Assembly (NCBI GenBank): GCA_031373225.1
Contig: JANMMM010000354.1
Coordinates: forward strand, 1 to 14,369
Length of the DNA stretch: 14,369 nt
From: JANOYJ01 sp031373225
GTDB taxonomy: Bacteria > Pseudomonadota > Alphaproteobacteria > Rhizobiales > Rhizobiaceae
Direction: 5' to 3'
The position numbers were made by a program, and so were the translations under genes. Of this stretch, positions 6,955 to 12,722 are shown in pieces. Under the pieces are notes generated by a model that had not been told where the DNA came from, searched no databases, and saw only the letters and a program-made list of their open reading frames with translations. How positions within the stretch are numbered: position 1 is the first letter of the stretch; each line of letters starts with the position of its first letter.

Positions 6955-7989
6955 TCAGCCGACCGAAGCGAGCTGCAGCGGGGCAGGGCCCGTTGACTCG
7001 CGCAGGACCAGTTCGACTGGCCAGACTTCATTTATGTCGTCCAGCTTCTTGCCCGACAGAACCTGCATCAAAAATTCGCCGACGCGCGCGCCAGCGGCCC
7101 GGATAGATGAGCGGGTCGTCGAGACGGTGGGAACCATATTGTCGGCGTTGATGTAGGAAAACACGTCATCATGGGCGACGAGCGATATATCGCGCCCGAG
7201 CATCATGCCTGTGGAGCGGATGGCGCGCATGGCGCCGAGCGCCGACATCATGGATCCGGCAAGCACGGCGGTCGGCGGCTGCGGGTTGGAAAGGAACACC
7301 TGCATGAAGCGGTAACCGGCTTCATCTGTGAACTCGCCATTGCCGAACAAGGCAAGGTCTGGCTCAACGGCGCGCTCTGCAAGCGCCTTTCGGAATCCCT
7401 GGTCGCGGTGTTCCGCGAAGGTGCGGCCTTTCAGACCGTTGATGAAGCCGATGCGGCGGTGACCAAGGTCCAGAAGATGCGAAGTGGCGCGCTTTATGGC
7501 GCCATAATTGTCTATATCAAGAAATGCGTAGGGCTGCTCTGATTCCGTGCGACCGTGCATGACAAAAGGCAGGCCCAGCTCGTTGAGTAGTGCAACCCGG
7601 TCATCTTTAATCACCGGCGAATGAACGACCACCGCATCGACGCGTTTGCTTGCCGCGAGGCGGCGGTAGGTCGCATGTTCCTCTTCCTGATTTTCCACTG
7701 TGGAAATCAATATATCGATTTCATCAGCCTCGAGCCTGCTTCCAAGGCCACCCATGAACTCGCTCGTGTGGGGACCGAACTCAGAACTGCCGCGAAATAC
7801 GATTCCGATCGCACCGGCTCGGCCCGTCGCCAAGCCCGTGGCGCTGCGGTTTGGATGGTAGCCATATTTCAGCGCAGCCTCCTGCACCCGCTCCCGTGTG
7901 TCGGCCTTGACCTCAGGATATCCGCTGAGAGCGCGGCTGACCGTGGTCTGTGACAGACCGACAAGCCGCGAGAACTCCTTGAGGTTCAT
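6955..7989 (-). CDS. LacI-family transcriptional regulator of the adjacent sugar transporter
   Basis: This DNA-binding repressor presumably senses the transported sugar or a derivative and controls the divergent ABC transporter operon. The N-terminal helix-turn-helix is textbook LacI: LKEFSRLVGLSQTTVSRALSG at 3-23, then TRERVQEAALKYGYHPN, and a hinge region ending GRAGAIGIVF (57-66). The rest (about 60-335) is a periplasmic-binding-protein-like effector domain, with typical stretches HLLDLGHRRIGFI and DISLVAHDD. I start at ATG 7987-7989 (344 residues), because LacI proteins begin a few residues before the first helix and AAGGG lies seven bases upstream. The same frame could begin further up, at ATG 8011-8013 or TTG 8017-8019. 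Operator-like palindromes lie on both sides of its promoter region, suggesting autoregulation. The effector is probably an alpha-linked disaccharide such as trehalose or maltose, inferred only from the neighbouring binding protein. Confidence 0.94.
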   Translation of the reverse strand: MNLKEFSRLVGLSQTTVSRALSGYPEVKADTRERVQEAALKYGYHPNRSATGLATGRAGAIGIVFRGSSEFGPHTSEFMGGLGSRLEADEIDILISTVENQEEEHATYRRLAASKRVDAVVVHSPVIKDDRVALLNELGLPFVMHGRTESEQPYAFLDIDNYGAIKRATSHLLDLGHRRIGFINGLKGRTFAEHRDQGFRKALAERAVEPDLALFGNGEFTDEAGYRFMQVFLSNPQPPTAVLAGSMMSALGAMRAIRSTGMMLGRDISLVAHDDVFSYINADNMVPTVSTTRSSIRAAGARVGEFLMQVLSGKKLDDINEVWPVELVLRESTGPAPLQLASVG

Positions 7990-8040
7990 TTGGACGCCCT
8001 TACCCCGAAACATCCCCAAAAAGGGACGTATTCACCGTGC

Positions 8041-8052
8041 TGAAACGTTTCA
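8041..8052. promoter_or_regulatory. Operator-like palindrome near the regulator gene (O2)
   Basis: TGAAACGTTTCA is a perfect 12-bp palindrome, 51 bases upstream of the regulator's start codon. With flanks it is CTGAAACGTTTCAA, one mismatch from a 14-bp palindrome. The TGAAA half-sites equal those of the site at 8282-8299, but only CG separates them instead of GCGC. LacI-family sites commonly centre on CG. It is well placed to repress the regulator gene itself. Confidence 0.65.
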
Positions 8053-8058
8053 ATTGCC

Positions 8059-8074
8059 ATGACACCGTTGTCAT
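8059..8074. repeat. Inverted repeat ATGACA-N4-TGTCAT
   Basis: Perfect 6-bp arms (8059-8064 and 8069-8074) flank CCGT. The sequence is unrelated to the GAAA/TTTC operator sites on either side. It could be a binding site for another regulator or chance; it lies within the probable promoter zone of the LacI-type gene. Confidence 0.4.
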
Positions 8075-8076
8075 TT

Positions 8077-8092
8077 TCAAAAGCGTTATCAA
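8077..8092. promoter_or_regulatory. Degenerate third operator-like site (O3)
   Basis: TCAAAAGCGTTATCAA matches the strong site TTGAAAGCGCTTTCAA at 12 of 16 positions and keeps the AAAGCG core and its spacing. It lies 30-odd bases beyond O2, a natural place for an auxiliary operator. The evidence is similarity only. Confidence 0.4.
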
Positions 8093-8250
8093 ATCTGAGA
8101 TTGCTGCATTTGAGGATGATTGGCAAGATGGCACGAAGCCGCCTCTGCATCACAAGTCGAAGTGACATTTTAACTTATTGAAATAATTGATGTATTGGAT
8201 GCGCGCATTTTGTCTGCGGCAATTATCCTCCAGTTTCGCCGCCGTAGCGC

Positions 8251-8280
8251 TTGACAAGATGGGATAAACTAGTGCTTAAT
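8251..8280 (+). promoter_or_regulatory. Sigma-70-type promoter of the ABC transporter operon
   Basis: A consensus -35 TTGACA (8251-8256) is followed after 18 bases by CTTAAT (8275-8280), which fits the -10 consensus at four of six positions. Transcription would start at about 8287-8290, inside the palindrome at 8282-8299, which gives a classic repressible layout. The resulting leader to the ATG at 8414 is about 125 bases. Confidence 0.65.
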
Positions 8281-8281
8281 T

Positions 8282-8299
8282 ATTGAAAGCGCTTTCAAT
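8282..8299. promoter_or_regulatory. Main LacI-type operator (O1), 18-bp perfect palindrome
   Basis: ATTGAAAGCGCTTTCAAT is perfectly symmetrical, and its core TGAAAGCGCTTTCA matches an ideal LacI/CcpA-class operator. It begins one base after the proposed -10 box and covers the expected start site, so a bound repressor would block RNA polymerase. The divergent LacI-family gene is the obvious source of the repressor. Confidence 0.85.
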
Positions 8300-8413
8300 T
8301 TTGCGAACTGGCGGATTGAAACCGTGATTTCGCCTGCGGTGTCTCGGGAGGACAGGTTGCAGCTGACGGGCGGTGTGTATCAGTCAACAAATGTGCAACT
8401 GGGAGGTTTATCA

Positions 8414-9679
8414 ATGTACATGAAATCCATTCTCGCAGGCCTCGTCGCCAGCACGATGCTCTTTTCGGGTTCCGCCTTTGCGGCCGATCTGGCCATGGTG
8501 TCGGGGTCGACCGGCGCCGATCTTGAATTCCTGCAGAACGAACTAAAAAAATTCGAAGCCGACACCGGCAACAAAGTGACGATTGTGCCGATGCCATCGT
8601 CAACGTCGGACCAGTTCGGCCAGTACAAGCTCTGGCTTGCGGCCGGAAATTCAGACATTGACGTTTACCAGACCGACGTGATCTGGGCGCCGCAGCTTGC
8701 CGATCAGTTCCTCGATCTGACTGCCGCTGCTAAAGATGTGGCTCCACTGCATTTCCCTTCGATCATTGAATCACAGACCGTCAACGGCAAGCTCGTTGCA
8801 TTGCCTGCCTTCACCGACGCTCCTGCGCTGTACTACCGCACGGACCTGTTGGAGAAATACAAGCAGGCTGTGCCGAAGACCTGGGACGAAATGGCGGCTG
8901 CCGCCAAGGTCATTCAGGATGGCGAACGCGCTGCCGGCAATGCCGACATGCAGGGCTTTGTGTTTCAGGGCAACGCCTATGAGGGGCTGACCTGCGACGC
9001 GCTGGAGTGGGTCAAGTCAAGCGGCGGCGGACAAATTGTTGAAGCCGACGGCTCGATTTCGATCAACAATCCAAAGGCTGCTGCGGCGCTTGACCGCGTC
9101 AAGGGCTGGGTCGGCACGATTTCACCGCAAGGCGTTTTGGCCTATCAGGAAGAAGAAGCCCGCGGCGTCTGGCAGCTCGGCAATTCCGCCTTCATGCGCA
9201 ATTGGCCTTACGCTTACTCGCTCGGCAACGGTGACGATTCAAAGGTCAAGGGAAAGTTTGAAGTGGCTCCGCTGCCGTCAGGCGGCGAAGGCGGCGGGTC
9301 AGCGGCGACGCTGGGCGGTTGGAACCTTGCCGTCTCGAAATATTCGAAAGCGCCTGAGGAAGCCATCAAGCTTGCCTTGTTCATGGCTTCGCCTGAGTTC
9401 CAGAAGCAGCGCGCCATCCTCCGCTCGAATCTTCCGACCATTGTGTCGCTCTATGATGACGCGGACGTCGCTGCCGCTCAGCCGATCATCCCCAAGTGGA
9501 AGGATGTGTTCCTGAACGCCGTGCCGCGTCCTTCGGGTCCGACCAAGGTCAAGTACAACGAAGTCTCCTCGCTGTTCTGGTCTGCGGTGCATGACACGCT
9601 GTCCGGCAACGGAACGTCGGCTGACAACTTGGCCATTCTTGAAGCCAAGCTCACCGAACTCAAGGGCGCTGGCTGGTAA
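8414..9679 (+). CDS. Sugar ABC transporter substrate-binding protein, trehalose/maltose type (ThuE/TMBP-like)
   Basis: This is the periplasmic receptor that captures the sugar and delivers it to the membrane permeases. The frame is open further upstream, but I start at ATG 8414 because GGGAGG (8401-8406) lies seven bases before it and a clean Sec signal peptide follows: MYMKSILAGLVAS, a hydrophobic core, then AFA|AD with cleavage after residue 23. No lipobox cysteine is present. The mature chain (421 residues in total) is a family 1 solute-binding fold resembling trehalose/maltose receptors: YQTDVIWAPQLAD (85-97), FQGNAYEGLTCDALEWV (184-200), MRNWPY (261-266) and GGWNLAVSKYSK (301-312). The acidic and aromatic character fits disaccharide binding. 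It is the first gene of the operon. Trehalose, maltose or a related alpha-glucoside is the best guess; the exact sugar is not settled by sequence. Confidence 0.93.
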   Translation: MYMKSILAGLVASTMLFSGSAFAADLAMVSGSTGADLEFLQNELKKFEADTGNKVTIVPMPSSTSDQFGQYKLWLAAGNSDIDVYQTDVIWAPQLADQFLDLTAAAKDVAPLHFPSIIESQTVNGKLVALPAFTDAPALYYRTDLLEKYKQAVPKTWDEMAAAAKVIQDGERAAGNADMQGFVFQGNAYEGLTCDALEWVKSSGGGQIVEADGSISINNPKAAAALDRVKGWVGTISPQGVLAYQEEEARGVWQLGNSAFMRNWPYAYSLGNGDDSKVKGKFEVAPLPSGGEGGGSAATLGGWNLAVSKYSKAPEEAIKLALFMASPEFQKQRAILRSNLPTIVSLYDDADVAAAQPIIPKWKDVFLNAVPRPSGPTKVKYNEVSSLFWSAVHDTLSGNGTSADNLAILEAKLTELKGAGW

Positions 9680-9707
9680 CGGCGCCTGCCGCAAAGACAA
9701 GCGGAAT

Positions 9708-9731
9708 GGGCGGCTGAAATCACAGCCGCCC
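9708..9731 (+). promoter_or_regulatory. Strong hairpin between binding-protein and permease genes
   Basis: GGGCGGCTG (9708-9716) and CAGCCGCCC (9723-9731) form a perfect 9-bp stem with the 6-base loop AAATCA. It is followed by TTCTCTCCC rather than an uninterrupted T-run. It begins 28 bases after the stop codon. Such structures after binding-protein genes act as partial terminators or 3'-end mRNA stabilisers, giving more receptor than permease. Which role applies here is inference. Confidence 0.75.
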
Positions 9732-9834
9732 TTCTCTCCCACTGGAAACGTGCCTGGAATCCACGCTGCGGAAAGCTGTCTGTTTGCTTCTGTGGCGTTG
9801 AAACATCAAGTGTCTATTGCAGAGAGGCAAACAG

Positions 9835-10809
9835 ATGACGATCGCCGCCACAATATCTGATATTCCTGAAACCTACATCAAGTCTGACCTTCAGAAAGAC
9901 CGCGTCCGTTCCGCGATGTGGTTCCTGATTCCGATGATGGTGGCACTTGCGGTTGTTGCAGGCTGGCCGCTGATGCGGTCAATCTATTTCAGTTTCACCG
10001 ACGCATCGCTAGTCCGGCTCTATGACGCCAACTGGGTTGGTTTCAAAAATTATCTGTCGTGGATCGATCTTCCGAGCGGCAAGCGCATCTATACCGGCCT
10101 CTTGGTCGATAAATCCTGGTGGAACGCGGTTTGGAACACGGTGCGGTTCGGCGTCGTGTCCGTGACGCTCGAGACCATTCTTGGCATGGTCGTCGCGCTG
10201 GTGTTGAACGCCAATTTCCGGGGACGCGGCATCGTGCGCGCCGCCATACTTGTGCCTTGGGCCATACCAACGATCGTGTCCGCCAAAATGTGGGCATGGA
10301 TGCTCAACGACCAGCTTGGCATCATCAATGATATGCTTTTGAAGGCGGGAATCATATCCGCCAAAATCGCATGGGCCGCCGACGCAAATTATTCGATGTT
10401 CGCCGTGCTGATGGTGGACATTTGGAAGACGGTGCCGTTCATGGCGCTTCTGATGCTCGCAGGTCTTCAGATGGTTCCCGGCGATGTCTACGAAGCTGCA
10501 AAGCTCGACGGCGTTCATCCTGTCAAAGTGTTCTTCAAGATCACGCTGCCGCTGGTGAAACCCGCGGTCATGGTGGCCGTGATCTTCCGTCTGCTCGACG
10601 CCATGCGGATTTTCGATTTGATTTACGTTCTCACGCCAAACAGTTCGCAGACAAAAACCATGTCGGTGATCTCGCGGGAAAACTTGTTCGACTTTGACAA
10701 GTTCGCCTATGGCTCGGCGCAGTCCACGCTTTTGTTCCTGTTCCTCATCATCATGGTGACGCTCTACATCTGGATCGGCAAAGTGAATCTTGACGGGGGA
10801 GACCGCTGA
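9835..10809 (+). CDS. Sugar ABC transporter permease 1 (MalF-like)
   Basis: This is one of the two inner-membrane subunits that form the sugar channel, together with the next gene and the ATPase. Its 324 residues show about six membrane segments: near 28-50, 103-125, 133-156, 186-212, 242-262 and 296-315. The cytoplasmic EAA loop that docks on the ATPase is clear: YEAAKLDGVHPVKVFFKITLPL (219-240; E220, A221, A222, G226, L238, P239). I start at ATG 9835 because GAGAGG (9822-9827) lies seven bases before it; a TTG at 9817 would add only six residues. It follows the binding-protein gene by 155 bases that contain the hairpin, and its TGA overlaps the next gene's ATG by one base (TGATG), so the two permeases are translationally coupled. 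Confidence 0.94.
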   Translation: MTIAATISDIPETYIKSDLQKDRVRSAMWFLIPMMVALAVVAGWPLMRSIYFSFTDASLVRLYDANWVGFKNYLSWIDLPSGKRIYTGLLVDKSWWNAVWNTVRFGVVSVTLETILGMVVALVLNANFRGRGIVRAAILVPWAIPTIVSAKMWAWMLNDQLGIINDMLLKAGIISAKIAWAADANYSMFAVLMVDIWKTVPFMALLMLAGLQMVPGDVYEAAKLDGVHPVKVFFKITLPLVKPAVMVAVIFRLLDAMRIFDLIYVLTPNSSQTKTMSVISRENLFDFDKFAYGSAQSTLLFLFLIIMVTLYIWIGKVNLDGGDR

Positions 10810-11645
10810 TGGCCTGGGATTATTTCAAGACGACGGCGTTTTATGCGCTTGTCACAATCATCGTCGTGCAAGCTCTGTTTCCGTTCTATTATGCGATCGT
10901 CACGAGCCTGAAATTCGGCGCGGACCTGTTTGTTGTCAGCTATTGGCCGACATCGTTTTCGCTCGAAAACTACAATGCCGTGCTGTTTAAGGGCAATGGC
11001 ACGTTCATCCGCAATTTTGGCAACTCGATTTTTGTTGCCTTCCTGACCGTGTGTTTCGCCCTGTTGATTGCGGTGACGGCGTCTTACGCACTGTCGCGCG
11101 TCCGTTTCCGCGGCCGCTCGCTGATGCTGATGACCATTCTTGCCGTGTCGATGTTTCCGCAGATTGCGGTTCTCGCCGGTCTGTTCGAGCTGATCCGCTT
11201 CCTTGGCCTCTACAACACGCCTTGGGCGCTGATTTTTTCTTACACGATCTTCACCCTGCCGTTCACCGTATGGGTGCTCACCACCTTCATGCGCGACCTG
11301 CCGATTGAAATCGAGGAAGCGGCAATAGTTGATGGCGCAACGCCGTGGATCATTATCCGCCGGGTTTTCCTGCCGCTGATGTGGCCGGCGCTCGTGACGA
11401 CCGGCCTCTTGGCCTTCATCGCAGCTTGGAACGAATTCCTGTTCGCGCTGACATTCACCTCGTCCAACCTCACCAGAACCGTGCCGGTGGCCATCGCGCT
11501 CCTGTCCGGAGCCGGTGAGCACGAAGTGCCTTGGGGGCTGATTATGGCGGCGTCGGTCATCGTGACCGTGCCGTTGATTATTCTCGTTCTCATATTCCAG
11601 AAAAAAATTGTGGCGGGCCTGACAGCCGGTGGCGTCAAGGGTTAA
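10809..11645 (+). CDS. Sugar ABC transporter permease 2 (MalG-like)
   Basis: This is the second inner-membrane channel subunit. At 278 residues it has the usual MalG-type length and about six membrane segments: near 10-32, 72-95, 105-127, 138-160, 190-215 and 242-264. The EAA loop reads IEEAAIVDGATPWIIIRRVFLPL (168-190; E170, A171, A172, G176, L188, P189). The conserved WNEFLFAL, typical of MalG-class permeases, is at 207-214. The start ATG 10809-10811 shares its A with the stop of permease 1, and GGGGGA lies about ten bases upstream. The stop (TAA 11643-11645) is 11 bases before the ATPase start. Its role in uptake of the same sugar follows from operon position. Confidence 0.95.
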   Translation: MAWDYFKTTAFYALVTIIVVQALFPFYYAIVTSLKFGADLFVVSYWPTSFSLENYNAVLFKGNGTFIRNFGNSIFVAFLTVCFALLIAVTASYALSRVRFRGRSLMLMTILAVSMFPQIAVLAGLFELIRFLGLYNTPWALIFSYTIFTLPFTVWVLTTFMRDLPIEIEEAAIVDGATPWIIIRRVFLPLMWPALVTTGLLAFIAAWNEFLFALTFTSSNLTRTVPVAIALLSGAGEHEVPWGLIMAASVIVTVPLIILVLIFQKKIVAGLTAGGVKG

Positions 11646-11656
11646 GGAGAGATCAA

Positions 11657-12661
11657 TTGGCTCAGATACAGCTCAAGAACGTCACCAAGTCGTTCGGCCC
11701 GGTCCATGTCATCAAGGGCGTCGACCTTGATGTGAAATCCGGCGAGTTCATGGTGTTTGTCGGACCGTCCGGCTGCGGAAAGTCCACGCTGCTGCGGCTG
11801 ATCGCCGGACTTGAAGAGATTACCAGCGGCACAATGTCTTTTGACAAGACCGTCGTGAACGCTCTCGCTCCGTCCAAGCGCGGTGTCGCCATGGTGTTCC
11901 AGTCCTATGCGCTTTATCCGCATATGACGGTCTATGAGAACATGGCATTCGGCATGCAGCTCGCCAATGCCACACCTGAGGACATCCGCAAGCGCGTTGA
12001 AAAAGCGGCGGACATGCTTCAGTTGAAGCCCTATCTGGAGCGTCTGCCTAAGCAGCTCTCCGGCGGCCAGCGCCAGCGCGTCGCCATCGGCCGCGCCATT
12101 GTGCGCGATCCGAAGGTCTTCTTGTTCGACGAACCGCTGTCAAACCTTGACGCGGCGCTGCGCGTGGCGACACGTCTGGAAATCGCCAAGCTGCATCATT
12201 CGATGAACAACACGACGATGATCTATGTGACGCATGATCAGGTTGAAGCCATGACGCTCGCCGACCGCATCTGCGTGCTGCGCGACGGCTTGGTCGAGCA
12301 GGTCGGCACGCCGATTGAGCTGTACGAAAAGCCGAACTCGATTTTCGTCGCCGGTTTCATCGGCTCACCGCAGATGAACTTCCTTAAAGGCGCTCATGCC
12401 GAACCCTACAAATGCGACACGATCGGCGTGCGCTCGGAGCATATTGATATCGTTGCCAAAGGCGGCGAATGGCGCGGCCCGGTGGTGCACACCGAAAAAT
12501 TGGGATCAGACAGCTATATTTTCGTTGAAGTTGGCTCCGCCGAGCCAATGATCGTTCGCCAGACTGGCACAACGCCCATCGTTTTCAATGATGTGGTCTC
12601 ATTGTCGCCGCAGGCGGGCAAGGTTTACCGGTTCGGCGGGGACGGCAAGCCGGCCAAGTGA
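11657..12661 (+). CDS. Sugar ABC transporter ATP-binding protein (UgpC/MalK/ThuK-like)
   Basis: This cytoplasmic ATPase drives sugar import as a dimer on the two permeases. All motifs are present: Walker A GPSGCGKST (36-44), Q-loop VFQSYALYPH with Gln82, signature LSGGQRQR (134-141), Walker B KVFLFDEP (153-160), D-loop SNLD and switch His193 (THDQ). The C-terminal third is the TOBE regulatory domain (IGVRSEHIDI and a barrel to residue 334). It is somewhat shorter than MalK (371), so any extra regulatory contacts may be reduced. The start is taken as TTG 11657-11659, because AAGGAGAG (11644-11651) is ideally placed and the family N-terminus (AQIQLKNVTKSFG) follows at once. The GTG at 11531 would overlap permease 2 by over 100 bases and adds unrelated sequence. 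It is the last operon gene and ends at TGA 12659-12661. Confidence 0.95.
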   Translation: MAQIQLKNVTKSFGPVHVIKGVDLDVKSGEFMVFVGPSGCGKSTLLRLIAGLEEITSGTMSFDKTVVNALAPSKRGVAMVFQSYALYPHMTVYENMAFGMQLANATPEDIRKRVEKAADMLQLKPYLERLPKQLSGGQRQRVAIGRAIVRDPKVFLFDEPLSNLDAALRVATRLEIAKLHHSMNNTTMIYVTHDQVEAMTLADRICVLRDGLVEQVGTPIELYEKPNSIFVAGFIGSPQMNFLKGAHAEPYKCDTIGVRSEHIDIVAKGGEWRGPVVHTEKLGSDSYIFVEVGSAEPMIVRQTGTTPIVFNDVVSLSPQAGKVYRFGGDGKPAK

Positions 12662-12688
12662 GGGGCGCAGGAGGCTGGCTTGCGGCAG

Positions 12689-12710
12689 CGCGCGGCCTTC
12701 GGGCCGCGCG
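12689..12710. terminator. UUCG-capped hairpin between convergent genes
   Basis: CGCGCGGCC (12689-12697), loop TTCG (12698-12701) and GGCCGCGCG (12702-12710) make a perfect 9-bp GC stem with a C(UUCG)G tetraloop, an unusually stable form. On the plus strand it is followed by TTCGCGTTTA, a poor U-run. It lies 28 bases after the ATPase stop and 13 bases from the stop of the opposing gene, so it probably ends or protects the transporter transcript and may serve both directions. Confidence 0.7.
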
Positions 12711-12722
12711 TTCGCGTTTAGC

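Noticed and set aside
8324..8413. Upstream extension of the binding-protein frame
   Set aside because: It would place 30 residues before a clean signal peptide; the ATG at 8414 has a correctly spaced GGGAGG.
10764..11522. 252-codon minus-strand open frame opposite permease 2
   Set aside because: The translation is an Arg/Glu/Gln/His-rich shadow of hydrophobic membrane codons; the plus-strand permease is unmistakable.
11531..11656. Upstream extension of the ATPase frame
   Set aside because: It overlaps permease 2 by over 100 bases, encodes residues unlike the family N-terminus, and the TTG at 11657 has a much better ribosome site.
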